Assembly: GCA_035378845.1 (NCBI GenBank)
Contig: DAOSUP010000008.1
Coordinates: 6,272 to 70,271 of the forward strand
Length of the DNA stretch: 64,000 nucleotides
Direction of reading: 5' to 3'
DNA from: JAKOUL01 sp035378845
GTDB taxonomy: Bacteria; Dictyoglomota; Dictyoglomia; Dictyoglomales; Dictyoglomaceae
This document shows, in pieces, positions 10,612 to 19,576 of the stretch. The translations under genes and the position numbers were made by a program. Numbering within the stretch: position 1 is the first letter of the stretch; every line of letters starts with the position of its first letter. Below the pieces are notes generated by a model, which saw only the letters and a list, made by a program, of their open reading frames with translations, searched no databases and had not been told where the DNA came from.

Positions 10612-11172
10612 TTAAGTTACTTCCTCTAATGCTTTAACAAATAGGGTTGGAATTTCGTCTCCAATTCCAATAAAGTGTATTTCCCCAAAATTTTGGGGAT
10701 TTTCTTTTATAAATTCTATTACTTTATTAACAATTAACTTTGTTCCAAGCTCAGGAGGAAAGCCAAATATACCACAACTTATAGCAGGAATACTGATACT
10801 TTTTATATTCTCCTCTTTTGCTAACCCAATAACACTCTCCACAGCTTTTTTAAGTTTATCAATTTCATTTCCCTCCCCCCATCTTGGTCCTACTGTATGT
10901 ATCACATATTTAGCTTTTAAATTTCCACCTGAAGTAACCATTGATGATCCTACTGGAAGAGGACCATATTTTTCTACATATTCGTTACTTTCTTTTTGAA
11001 TTATTTCTCCACCAGCCCTAACAATAGCACCAGCAACTCCACCACCATGTTTAAGATAAGAATTAGCAGGATTTACTATTGCATCCACTTCTTCTTTAGT
11101 AATATCTCCCTTTACCACTTTAAGTTTTACTCCACAAAAGTTTTTTTCTAATAAAACTTCCATGCCTCTCAC
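10612..11172 (-). CDS. Macrodomain protein (ADP-ribose binding or hydrolysis)
   Basis: A 186-residue single macrodomain. VDAIVNPANSYLKHGGGVAG is the conserved ADP-ribose loop with the Asn and glycine-rich turn; ISIPAISCGIFGFP is the second phosphate-binding loop. Family members remove ADP-ribose from proteins or deacetylate O-acetyl-ADP-ribose. It stands alone, converging with the zinc-ribbon gene and separated by 84 bases from the ABC transporter operon upstream. No ADP-ribosyltransferase or sirtuin is nearby, so a general housekeeping role is likely. Confidence 0.92.
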   Translation of the reverse strand: MRGMEVLLEKNFCGVKLKVVKGDITKEEVDAIVNPANSYLKHGGGVAGAIVRAGGEIIQKESNEYVEKYGPLPVGSSMVTSGGNLKAKYVIHTVGPRWGEGNEIDKLKKAVESVIGLAKEENIKSISIPAISCGIFGFPPELGTKLIVNKVIEFIKENPQNFGEIHFIGIGDEIPTLFVKALEEVT

Positions 11173-11256
11173 TCCTATAAGATAAAATCTTTAAATATAT
11201 TATACAAGCATTTTTTATTAGTTTTAGATCCAAAAGAAGGAGAGGCATGGGAAATA

Positions 11257-12368
11257 TTATTCATAGAGAAAACACTTTACAATTCTCCCATCCAAATTGA
11301 AATTAGGAACCTCTTTTTTACATTTTTCCATACGATACTGACATCTATTAATAAACTTACATCCTGTCATCTGATATTCTTCTTCCTCCAGAGTTAAAAG
11401 CTGTACTGGTTTTTCCCACTTCTTCTTAGGATCAGGCTCTGGAATAGATTCTCTAAGAAGCATAGTATAAGGATGTTTTGGATCCATAAGTACTTTCTCC
11501 ACGGGTCCCAGCTCTGCAATTTCACCTCTAAACATAATTGCCATTCTGTCACTCACATAATAGGCAGTAGCAAGATCATGGGTTATATAGATCACACTCA
11601 CATTTTTCTTATCTCTGAGATCCTTAAAGAGATTTACAATAGAAATTCTCAAAGAAGCATCAACCATAGAGACAGGCTCATCTGCTACAAGAAGTGTAGG
11701 ATTTGTTATTAAAGCTCTTGCTATAGAAATTCTTTGGAGCTGCCCTCCAGAAAACTCACTTGGATATTTATTTTCCACATCACTCCACGATAAACCCACC
11801 AGATTTAATGCGTTCTCAATTATCTCCTCAGGTTTTCCCTCAATATTAAAGTTTTTTAATGTTTCTACTAAATAATTGCTTACCACCCGAAGAGGATTAA
11901 AAGTCTCAAAAGGATTTTGAAAAACTGCCTGAATTTCTCTCCTTAAAGAACTCTTATCAGAATTTCCTTGAAGCATTTCCATTTCTTTATCTTTGTAATA
12001 TATCTTCCCACTNNNNNNNNNNNNNNNNNNNNNNNNNNNNNNNNNNNNNNNNNNNNNNNNNNNNNNNNNNNNNNNNNNNNNNNNNNNNNNNNNNNNNNNN
12101 NNNNNNNNNNNNCAGAATTTCCTTGAAGCATTTCCATTTCTTTATCTTTGTAATATATCTTCCCACTGGTAGGCTCAAGAAAACCTAATATTATCTTTGC
12201 TACTGTAGTCTTTCCACTACCGCTTTCCCCTGCAAGAGTAAATATCTCTGGATGGCCGACCTCAAAAGAGACATTATTAACTGCTTTTATTTTTGTACGA
12301 GAAAATATGTTTCCTAAGGTAAAAATCTTTGTTAAATTTTCAACTCTTAAAATTACCTTGTCTTTCAT
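11257..12368 (-). CDS. Oligopeptide/oligosaccharide ABC transporter ATPase (OppF-like), interrupted by an assembly gap
   Basis: Second ATPase of the importer. The N-terminal part (from ATG 12368) has Walker A GESGSGKTT; the C-terminal part has the signature FSGGQLQRISIARAL, Walker B LLVADEPVS and the Opp-type cysteine cluster (CKFINRCQYRMEKCKK, then CFLYE). A 100-N gap at 12013-12112 splits it, and the same 55 bases stand on both sides. If the copies are merged the frame closes exactly (957 bases, 318 residues), so the gene is probably intact in the organism. It overlaps the OppD-like gene by four bases and ends the operon. Confidence 0.88.
11958..12012. repeat. Left copy of the 55-bp sequence flanking the N run
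   Basis: These 55 bases, CAGAATTTCC to TCTTCCCACT, are repeated exactly at 12113-12167. Each copy touches the N run: this one ends at it and the other one begins after it. That is the signature of two contig ends that overlap but were not joined, rather than a biological repeat. Confidence 0.9.
12013..12112. other. Assembly gap (100 N)
   Basis: Exactly 100 unknown bases, the conventional placeholder for a gap of unknown size. Given the identical 55-base flanks, the true gap length is probably negative (an overlap of 55 bases). Confidence 0.97.
12113..12167. repeat. Right copy of the 55-bp sequence flanking the N run
   Basis: Identical over all 55 bases to 11958-12012. Removing one copy together with the N run restores an uninterrupted ATPase reading frame. 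Confidence 0.9.
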
Positions 12369-13354
12369 GACTCTCTCTCCTTTGAATATAAAAAACATGC
12401 TACTTTATGCTCGGAAGAAATCTCTACAAAAGAAGGAGCATCATTCTTACATTCCTCCATAACCATATTACATCTGGGATGAAATCTACATCCTTCTGGA
12501 GGATTTAACAAGGATGGGGGAGCACCTGGAGCACTTAATTTATATGATTTATCCCCAATTTTAGGTAGTGCTCCAATAAGATATTTTGTATAAGGATGCA
12601 TGGGATTTTCAAACATTTCAGAAGTAGGGGCTTCTTCCACTATTTTTCCAGCATACATGATGGCAATTCTATCAGAGATACTTGCATGTACGCCCATATC
12701 ATGAGTAACAAGAATAATAGTATTTTTTAAATTCTGCTGAATCCCTTTTAGAAGTTGAATTACAGCCCTCTGGGCTACTACATCTAATGCTGTAGAAGGT
12801 TCATCAGCAACAATAATCCTAGGGCTTAAAATGGTGGCAAGAGCTATAGTAACTCTTTGCCTCATCCCTCCAGAAAGTTGATGAGGATAAGCATCAAGTA
12901 CTTTATCAGGTAAACCCAATAAGTTTAAATATTTTTTTATCCCTTCTTCCCATTCGCTTCTACTTTCTACTTTTTCGTGAGACGCTATGAAATCCCAAAA
13001 AGAATTTATTACCTTTGTAACAGGATTCAGTACACTCATAGAGCCCTGTGGAATATAAGAAATATATTTCCATTTAATATTTTCTAAATCACCATTTAAA
13101 GAGAAGATATCTTTCATCTCTCCATTTATGTTATAAAAAACTTTTCCATCTATTACATTTAAAGGAGGATCTATCATTCCATAGAGAGTCTTAATCAAGG
13201 TACTCTTTCCACAACCAGATTCTCCTGCAATCCCATATATTTCATTTTCTTTTATAGATAGATTTACATTATCCACCGCTCTTACCGAATACAATTTATC
13301 TCCCATACCCAATATATAATATGCTTTCAATTTTTCAGCCCTTAAGATATCCAT
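12365..13354 (-). CDS. Oligopeptide/oligosaccharide ABC transporter ATPase (OppD-like)
   Basis: A 329-residue ATPase: Walker A GESGCGKST (about 43-51), signature LSGGMRQRVTIALA, Walker B IIVADEPST, H-loop THD. The C-terminal oligopeptide-type domain has CRFHPRCNMVMEECK, a possible iron-sulfur or zinc site of this family. It energises import together with the second ATPase, whose start it overlaps by four bases. It starts four bases after the OppC-like stop. In thermophilic saccharolytic bacteria this transporter family often carries xylo-, cello- or manno-oligosaccharides rather than peptides; the position beside xylan genes favours that reading here. Confidence 0.92.
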   Translation of the reverse strand: MDILRAEKLKAYYILGMGDKLYSVRAVDNVNLSIKENEIYGIAGESGCGKSTLIKTLYGMIDPPLNVIDGKVFYNINGEMKDIFSLNGDLENIKWKYISYIPQGSMSVLNPVTKVINSFWDFIASHEKVESRSEWEEGIKKYLNLLGLPDKVLDAYPHQLSGGMRQRVTIALATILSPRIIVADEPSTALDVVAQRAVIQLLKGIQQNLKNTIILVTHDMGVHASISDRIAIMYAGKIVEEAPTSEMFENPMHPYTKYLIGALPKIGDKSYKLSAPGAPPSLLNPPEGCRFHPRCNMVMEECKNDAPSFVEISSEHKVACFLYSKERES

Positions 13355-13358
13355 TTCC

Positions 13359-14219
13359 TCACTCCTTTACCACTCTAATTCTCTGTATTCTTGTTCTTGG
13401 GTCTAAATATTCACTAATACTTACTGAAAGGAGATATAAACTAACAAAAAGTACCACAGATACAACCACCGGGGTTAGAAGCCACCACCAAAGACCAAGC
13501 ATCATAGCCTGATAACTTATTGCCCACTGAAGCATGGTCCCTAAGGTAGGAATTTCCAAATTGGTAAGTCCCAAAATTGCAAGAGTTATTTCCATTCCTA
13601 TAGCCCAAGACATATTATTTATTAGAGTTGAAAAAACAATAGGAATGACAAAGGGGAAATATTCTTTAAACACAAGATTTATAGTGTTAGATCCAGATAA
13701 TATAGCAGTATAAGTAAAATCTCTTTCTCTTAAACTCAATATCTGAGAACGAATCACTCTTGCATCCCAGCTCCATCCAAAGAAACTCAAAATTAAACCT
13801 AACATCACAAAACTCAATCTACCTTTTATTAAAGAAGATATAAGAATAAGAATTGGAAGCAGTGGTAAAACTAAAAAACTATCATTCAGAGCCATCAAAA
13901 ATCTATCTAATCTTCCTCCTCTATATCCAGCTATCAATCCCACTAAAATAGCTATAATTCTTGAGAAAAATGCCGCAATTACCGCAATAGTAAGAGAATT
14001 ACGAATAGCAAAGGTCATTTGCCAAAAGACATCTTGTCCCTGAGAGTTAGTACCTAATATATGATTTAGCGATGGAGGTAAATCTCTTGGAGCTACGTTC
14101 CATATTGTAGGATCATATGGAGAAAAAAAGGATAAAATCCCTAAAAACAAAATGAAACATACAATGATAAATCCTACTTTAAATCTCCCATCTCTTAAAA
14201 GATCTCTTAAAACTCCCAT
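13359..14219 (-). CDS. ABC transporter permease, OppC/DppC-like
   Basis: A 286-residue membrane protein with six helices. It has the N-terminal DppC-type segment (IWNVAPRDLPPSLNHILGTNSQGQD) and the binding-protein-dependent permease domain, with an EAA-like loop around FTYTAILSGSNTINLVFKEY. It pairs with the OppB-like permease encoded 19 bases upstream to form the channel. Role by family: translocation of oligopeptides or oligosaccharides. Confidence 0.9.
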   Translation of the reverse strand: MGVLRDLLRDGRFKVGFIIVCFILFLGILSFFSPYDPTIWNVAPRDLPPSLNHILGTNSQGQDVFWQMTFAIRNSLTIAVIAAFFSRIIAILVGLIAGYRGGRLDRFLMALNDSFLVLPLLPILILISSLIKGRLSFVMLGLILSFFGWSWDARVIRSQILSLRERDFTYTAILSGSNTINLVFKEYFPFVIPIVFSTLINNMSWAIGMEITLAILGLTNLEIPTLGTMLQWAISYQAMMLGLWWWLLTPVVVSVVLFVSLYLLSVSISEYLDPRTRIQRIRVVKE

Positions 14220-14238
14220 ATCTATTACCTCTTCCTAA

Positions 14239-15240
14239 TTATTTATATCTTATTCTTGGATCAAAAAGAGGATACAGAAAATCTATGATAAGAATAAAAG
14301 TAGAAATTCCAATTATAGAAAGACTTGTAATGCCCATAATAAGATTGAAATCTCCAGTATTTATTGCATTATATAAAAGTGTTCCCAAACCAGGATAGGA
14401 AAAAACTATCTCTGTGATAAGAGCCCCACTAAAAATTTGTCCCATGGAAAGAGCAAGATTTGTAATTTGTGGTAACATTGCATTTCTGATCACATATTTA
14501 AAAGCTATAATTCTATCTTTCACACCAGCAGCTTTTGCATAAGTTACAAAATCTTCTTTAACAATGTTAGACACAATAAGTCTCATAGTTTGGAGCGTAA
14601 CTGCAATACCTAAGACCAACATAGAAAGAAGAGGTAAAAAAGCATACCTAATTAATTCAATGATGAATTTTAAACTAAAAGAAGGTGTTACCCCTATAGG
14701 AACTCCTCCCCCTAATGGAAACCATTTTAGAAGGTAAGCAAAAATTACAAGGATTATAAGTGCAAAAATATAATAGGGGATAGGTCTAATAACCATTGCA
14801 ATATTTTCTATAATTCTTGCCCACCTTTTTTCATAATAGTAACCTACTATTCCTCCTAAAATATTTCCAATAAGCCACGACAGGATAGTACTTACTGAAA
14901 GAAGCCCTACTGTCCACGGTAAAGAATCCTTAATCAATTTTATAACAGGAACAGGAAATCTAAAAAGCGAAGGACCAAAATCTCCTTTAAAAAGTCTTCC
15001 CCAGAAAGCTAAATATTGTTCAAAGAGTGATCCCTCTAAACCATAAAGTTCTCTTAGAGATTTAGTCATTGCCTCAGCAGATTTTGGATCTAAGTATGCT
15101 CCTTGCATTCTTATACTATTTATAAGTTGCATTACAGGATCTACAGGAGAAAGTCTCGGTATAAAAAAAACAATAGTAATTCCAACAAAGATAACCAAAA
15201 AGTACTGAAACAATCTTTGTATTAGATATCTCCTTAACAT
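14239..15240 (-). CDS. ABC transporter permease, OppB/DppB-like
   Basis: A 333-residue permease. It begins MLRRYLIQRLFQYFLVIFVG, the usual first helix of the OppB family, and has the EAA loop in FVTYAKAAGVKDRIIAFKYVIRNAMLP (about 235-260). Six transmembrane helices. Its ribosome site (AGGAGG) lies directly after the hairpin that follows the binding-protein gene, so read-through of that hairpin sets its expression. Confidence 0.92.
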   Translation of the reverse strand: MLRRYLIQRLFQYFLVIFVGITIVFFIPRLSPVDPVMQLINSIRMQGAYLDPKSAEAMTKSLRELYGLEGSLFEQYLAFWGRLFKGDFGPSLFRFPVPVIKLIKDSLPWTVGLLSVSTILSWLIGNILGGIVGYYYEKRWARIIENIAMVIRPIPYYIFALIILVIFAYLLKWFPLGGGVPIGVTPSFSLKFIIELIRYAFLPLLSMLVLGIAVTLQTMRLIVSNIVKEDFVTYAKAAGVKDRIIAFKYVIRNAMLPQITNLALSMGQIFSGALITEIVFSYPGLGTLLYNAINTGDFNLIMGITSLSIIGISTFILIIDFLYPLFDPRIRYK

Positions 15241-15267
15241 TTTTACCTCCTTTATTACACATTAAAA

Positions 15268-15289
15268 AAGCCCCCCTCTCGGGGGGCTT
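15268..15289 (-). terminator. Intra-operon hairpin after the binding-protein gene
   Basis: A 9-bp GC-rich stem (AAGCCCCCC / GGGGGGCTT) with a four-base loop, followed on the minus strand by six T. It stands between the solute-binding-protein gene and its permeases. A leaky terminator in this place is the usual way to make more binding protein than channel. Confidence 0.85.
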
Positions 15290-15297
15290 ACTACTCC

Positions 15298-17178
15298 CTA
15301 TTTTCTACCTGTAGGTTTCAAAGATGGTAACATATACTTAAAGTTAGGCCAATGTTGATATGGTATACAATATGGATTCTCTGCTCCAGGATAGTTAGTC
15401 CAATAATATTCATCCCAACTTGTTGTTCCAGGATAGGCACATGTTGGAATTCCTGCCATCTCTTCAAAAGCAATCTTTAAACCTTCTATTCCAAGCTGTC
15501 TTACTTTTACACTGTTCCAATCAGTAGAAGCAAGATCTTTTATAACTTTATCCATTCTTGGATCTGACCATCTAGCGGGATGTCCAAAAGTTTGTTCTCC
15601 GATAGGTCTTACATATTCAGAATTCCATGAATTGAAGGTCCTATACATATCAGCATGTCCACCCCATGGCTCGGTAGCTGGCCAGTCAGAACATGCATCA
15701 AATTCTCCTCTTTGAAGTAATGTAGGTCTTTGTTCCGTAGTGACTACCTCTACATCAATTCCAAACTTCTTCCATTGTTGAGCTGCTGCAACTCCATTTC
15801 TAAAGTCTGGATGAGATGGATCAGTCTGAGCAAGTATAGTCATCTTCCATGGTTTACCATCAGGAAGTAGCCACTTACCATCCTTATCCCTCTTAAATCC
15901 ATTATTGATTAGGAGTTTTTCTGCTACGTCAGGAGCATATTTAAACCAACCATATCCAAAAGTTTGTCTTATGGTCTTCGGGTCACTTGGTACATTATAT
16001 CCTCTCTTTTTTGCATATTCCGCAAGTCTCATAGGAGCATCAGGATCATACACCTTGAACTTTTGTCCTCCAACTGTTATGGAGAAATTCTTCATCCAGC
16101 TTTCTAATGGATCATAATACCATTTGAGATATGCTGGTGTTGGTGGAACAAGCAATGCACCCATAGTTGCTGCACCATCAAAAGCTGTGCCAAGATATTC
16201 AACGATATCAATACTGAGAGCCAGAGCCCATCTTACATCTTTGTTATTATATGGGGCTTTAGCAGTATTGAAATAAACTCCAGTAATACACGGGTCTACG
16301 TTTACTATATATGGGAAGTCCTTCATATATGCTCTTGCAGTTTTATTAGTAGAGAGTACAGATCTTAATCCTTCCATTGTAAGATCTGCCATATCTAATT
16401 GGTGATTATTCTGTGCTAAAACTTGTTTTTCGGTAGGTCCATAATACATGAAAAGAACATACTTAGGTTGAGGCATACCGAAAAGTTTCCCTGTAGGAGT
16501 CCTGTCCCAATCCTTTCTTCTTTCCCAAAGAACCCAATATCCTCCTGGATCATAACTGTGAAGTACATATGGTCCAGAACTTATTGGTGGATTAAAGGCA
16601 AAACTGGCTGGATCTTTAACCTTTTCAAATACATGTTTTGGAAGTGGTCTGCAACCTCCCCATCTATCTAAGAAGTAAGTATGGAACCGAGCATTAGGTT
16701 CCTTAAGTTCTATCTTTACAGTATAGTTATCTACTTTTGTTACCTTACTTACCTCTTGAAAAGATGCATAATAACCCATCTCTGGGCTACTCTTAGCCAA
16801 TTGTATATGATAAATCAGATCATCTGCAGTTATTTCTACTCCATCACTCCAATAGCAGCCTTTTCTCAATTTTATAGTAAGAGTTTTAAAATCTTTACTA
16901 TATGTAGGTGCACTTGCTGCTAAAGCATTTATTACGTTTCCTGTAGCAGGATCCACAATCCAGAGTGGCTCAAGCATTAACTGCTGAATTCCTCTATCTG
17001 GAGTTCTCCATGTGGATGCCCATACATTAAAGTTGTCTGGAGTAACGACCCTACCTGTTAGTATATTCCCAATCAAAGTTTCATTTCTTGGTACATTTGG
17101 ACCAAGCTGAGAAAACCCAACTTGTGATAATGCAAGAAGCATTAAGAGAATTAAACTTACGAAACTTATCTTTTTCAT
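15298..17178 (-). CDS. Extracellular solute-binding protein, family 5 (oligopeptide/oligosaccharide)
   Basis: A 626-residue secreted or lipid-free binding protein with signal peptide MKKISFVSLILLMLLALSQV (no lipobox cysteine). The SBP_bac_5 fold is shown by FKTLTIKLRKGCYWSDGVEITADDL and by tryptophan-rich segments such as YYWTNYPGAENPY. It captures the ligand for the permeases and ATPases encoded downstream. Such long members with many tryptophans often bind oligosaccharides in thermophiles. It is the first gene of the five-gene operon and has its own strong promoter. Confidence 0.92.
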   Translation of the reverse strand: MKKISFVSLILLMLLALSQVGFSQLGPNVPRNETLIGNILTGRVVTPDNFNVWASTWRTPDRGIQQLMLEPLWIVDPATGNVINALAASAPTYSKDFKTLTIKLRKGCYWSDGVEITADDLIYHIQLAKSSPEMGYYASFQEVSKVTKVDNYTVKIELKEPNARFHTYFLDRWGGCRPLPKHVFEKVKDPASFAFNPPISSGPYVLHSYDPGGYWVLWERRKDWDRTPTGKLFGMPQPKYVLFMYYGPTEKQVLAQNNHQLDMADLTMEGLRSVLSTNKTARAYMKDFPYIVNVDPCITGVYFNTAKAPYNNKDVRWALALSIDIVEYLGTAFDGAATMGALLVPPTPAYLKWYYDPLESWMKNFSITVGGQKFKVYDPDAPMRLAEYAKKRGYNVPSDPKTIRQTFGYGWFKYAPDVAEKLLINNGFKRDKDGKWLLPDGKPWKMTILAQTDPSHPDFRNGVAAAQQWKKFGIDVEVVTTEQRPTLLQRGEFDACSDWPATEPWGGHADMYRTFNSWNSEYVRPIGEQTFGHPARWSDPRMDKVIKDLASTDWNSVKVRQLGIEGLKIAFEEMAGIPTCAYPGTTSWDEYYWTNYPGAENPYCIPYQHWPNFKYMLPSLKPTGRK

Positions 17179-17581
17179 AACAAAACTCGCCTCCCCTTAA
17201 AACGTTTTTCTCAGGAGAAAAATCCATGGATACACTTTATTATCCTTATAAAATCACCTCCCCTTCTATAGGAATTAGAAAACTTTCGTACAATCGTTTT
17301 GCTATGAATTATATAATAACTTAAAAATTTGTCAAGTCTTCAAGAAAATTCCTTGAGAAACTGCGAGCTTTACTTTTCTTTAAAAATCTCAAGAAAGCTC
17401 TCTATTTAATTCATAGAGAGTTACGAAGGATTTTTAGATTAAGATATACTGTGGTAAAATATTATAATAAAATTTAGTCCTTCTTAGCCTTCTTACTCTT
17501 ATGTGCTCTCTTGCAAAAGAAGGGGAAAAAGGATATAATTTTAAAAATTTTGGTTATTTTGGTTTTTAAGGAGGTAAAACT
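17179..17581. other. Divergent intergenic region (403 bp)
   Basis: No gene is visible. It holds the minus-strand promoter of the importer operon, a perfect 10-bp palindrome AAAACGTTTT at 17199-17208 in that transcript's leader (a LacI-like operator shape, low confidence), and a 23-base hairpin at 17398-17420 (arms CTCTCTAT/ATAGAGAG). The AT-rich leader of the radical SAM gene has its ribosome site AAGGAGGT near 17570. Confidence 0.5.
17308..17335 (-). promoter_or_regulatory. Promoter of the ABC importer operon
   Basis: On the minus strand consensus TTGACA (17335-17330), 16 bases, then consensus TATAAT (17313-17308). The transcript would have a leader of about 120 bases before the binding-protein start. 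Both hexamers are perfect, so basal strength should be high and control probably negative. Confidence 0.7.
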
Positions 17582-18991
17582 ATGAGTAAGAGCTTAAAGC
17601 TTAAAATGTATTCAGCAGACTTCCTTTTTGAGTCGCTTTATAAATATGTAGCAAAGGATTATCAAAAGAATATACCCAAATTAATAAACCTTGTAAAAAG
17701 ATTTAGCCCAGATGAAGGAGTGGACCATATTATAGAGTTAGTAGAACAGAATTTCCAAAAGAATCCTGCAGTACAAAGATTAATTAACCGAGCCTTTACA
17801 GAATATGATCCTTCCTATACTGCAAGAATACTCTCTACTTTAATATTAAATATAGGTTTCTTCTGGGTAAACTTTGATAAGGAAAATCGGAAAAGGGGCA
17901 TCTGCACCCCATATACTATCCTCATAAGTCCCACAATGAGATGTAATTTAAGATGCACTGGATGCTATGCAGGGAATTATACCAGAAATGATGACCTTCC
18001 TCCAGAAACTGTAGAAAGGATTATAAAAGAAGGGGAGGAGATTGGAACTTATCTCTACACAATCTTAGGTGGAGAGCCTTTTGTATATCCTGAACTTCTT
18101 GATATAGTAAATAGACATCCAAAATCTGCCTTTCAAATATTTACAAATTCTACCCTTCTAACTGAAGACAAAATTAATAGATTTTGGAAGACTAAAAATG
18201 TAGTTCCAGTTTTATCCTTAGAGGGTGGAATGGAAGAAACCGATGATAGAAGAGGAAAAGGTGTATATGAGAAGGTAGTTGCTGCTATGGATCTTTTGAA
18301 AAAAGCAAAAATTCCTTTTGGATATTCCATAACTCTTACAAGAAACAATTTTGACGCAGTAACAAAACCAGAATTCTATCAATGGCTTGCTGATAAAGGA
18401 GCATTCTTTGGTTGGACCTTCCTTTATATGCCTGTAGGAAGAGACGATGATCCTTCTCTTATGCCTACTCCAGAACAAAGAGCAGAATATGGAAAATTTA
18501 TAAGAAAGATTAGAGGCAATCTACCAATTTATCCCATGGACTTTTGGAATGATGCCCCATACGTAGGCGGATGTATTGCAGGAGGAAGAAGATATCTACA
18601 TATAAATCATAAAGGAGAAGTGGAACCTTGTATATTTGTCCATTTTGCAGTGGACAATATAAAAGAAAAGTCATTAGTAGAGGTGCTGAACTCAAGCTTA
18701 TTTACAGAAATAAGAAAAAAACAACCATTCCATGAAAATCTTCTCTTACCATGTATGATTATTGATTCTCCTTGGATTTTAAGAGAACTTGTTTCTAAAA
18801 CAGGAGCACATCCAACTCACCCTGGAGCAGACGATGTAATTACAAAATTCGCCAGTGTCTTAGATGAATATGCAAAGGGTGTAAGAAAAGTTTTAAATCC
18901 TATATGGAAAGAAGAGTTCCATGGGGAAGTATCAGAAGAAACACCAGAGGAACCCCAGAAAGAAGAGTCAGAGGAAAAAATGGGAGTATAA
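17582..18991 (+). CDS. Radical SAM protein with SPASM-like C-terminus, 469 aa
   Basis: The radical SAM motif is CNLRCTGCY (CxxxCxxC, about residues 122-129), with GGEP (about 164) and LSLEGG for SAM binding. Later cysteines (GGCIAGG, EPCIFVHF, LPCMI) could hold an auxiliary cluster. The N-terminal 100 residues are helical and the tail is very acidic (EEPQKEESEEK). The start has an ideal AAGGAGGT site. The membrane HTH gene follows after six bases, so the two are coupled. No precursor peptide gene is seen beside it. The family is broad and includes enzymes of lipid, heme and peptide modification; I cannot name the substrate. Confidence 0.85.
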   Translation: MSKSLKLKMYSADFLFESLYKYVAKDYQKNIPKLINLVKRFSPDEGVDHIIELVEQNFQKNPAVQRLINRAFTEYDPSYTARILSTLILNIGFFWVNFDKENRKRGICTPYTILISPTMRCNLRCTGCYAGNYTRNDDLPPETVERIIKEGEEIGTYLYTILGGEPFVYPELLDIVNRHPKSAFQIFTNSTLLTEDKINRFWKTKNVVPVLSLEGGMEETDDRRGKGVYEKVVAAMDLLKKAKIPFGYSITLTRNNFDAVTKPEFYQWLADKGAFFGWTFLYMPVGRDDDPSLMPTPEQRAEYGKFIRKIRGNLPIYPMDFWNDAPYVGGCIAGGRRYLHINHKGEVEPCIFVHFAVDNIKEKSLVEVLNSSLFTEIRKKQPFHENLLLPCMIIDSPWILRELVSKTGAHPTHPGADDVITKFASVLDEYAKGVRKVLNPIWKEEFHGEVSEETPEEPQKEESEEKMGV

Positions 18992-18997
18992 AAGGAA

Positions 18998-19576
18998 ATG
19001 AGTATCACAGAAAGAAGAAAACAATTTTTAGAAGCTCTAAAAGAACTTTATATAGACCATCAAAGACCTATTCACTATGAAGAGGTGGCTAAGAAGCTTT
19101 CTGTAAGTCCTGCAACTGCTTATGACATGCTGCAAGTTCTTCTTAAAGATGGGTATTTAGAAGCAGTATATATAGAAGAAAATACAAAAAGGGGAAGAGC
19201 AAAAGTCTTTTTTAAACCAAAAGAAGACGTTGAAACTTTAGATATTAGTGCAATAGAAAAATATTCCTCTTATTCAAAAACTCTTATAATAGTACTTTCC
19301 TTCTTACTTCTGCTTTTCAGAGAAATAAACCTTACAAAGGATATAAAATCTCTTATTACATTTACCTTAGGAAATCTTCACTTAAATGCAGACCTAATCT
19401 TAATTACAATTCCATTCTTTTTACTGGGATCTATGGGCAAGAGAATTTATGAAATAATCCCTCCAAATAATTTTAAATCTTATATAGAAGAGTATTTTAA
19501 TGCTATAAGTCAGCTTGCAGATGAGGAAAAAAAGATTCTATCAAATCTTATCTTTAAAATCTTTGTTGAAAGTTAA
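18998..19576 (+). CDS. Winged-helix regulator with two membrane segments, 192 aa
   Basis: Residues 5-75 form a MarR/DtxR-like winged helix (YEEVAKKLSVSPATAYDMLQVLLKDGYLEAVY), with the recognition helix around SPATAYDML. Residues about 92-108 and 130-148 are strongly hydrophobic and look like a helical hairpin in the membrane. The rest is short and charged. A membrane-tethered DNA-binding protein is the simplest reading; it may sense lipid or envelope state and control the radical SAM gene with which it is co-transcribed. Its 3' end overlaps the convergent glycosyltransferase gene by 36 bases. Confidence 0.75.
   Translation: MSITERRKQFLEALKELYIDHQRPIHYEEVAKKLSVSPATAYDMLQVLLKDGYLEAVYIEENTKRGRAKVFFKPKEDVETLDISAIEKYSSYSKTLIIVLSFLLLLFREINLTKDIKSLITFTLGNLHLNADLILITIPFFLLGSMGKRIYEIIPPNNFKSYIEEYFNAISQLADEEKKILSNLIFKIFVES

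Noticed and set aside
11958..12167. A true tandem or insertion-type repeat around the N run
   Set aside because: Both copies abut the N run exactly and lie inside one ATPase gene that becomes intact when merged, so an unmerged contig overlap explains it better.
17288..17302. LacI-like site around the importer operon start
   Set aside because: Only the central AA-CG-TT is symmetrical; outer positions do not pair, so I do not call it an operator.
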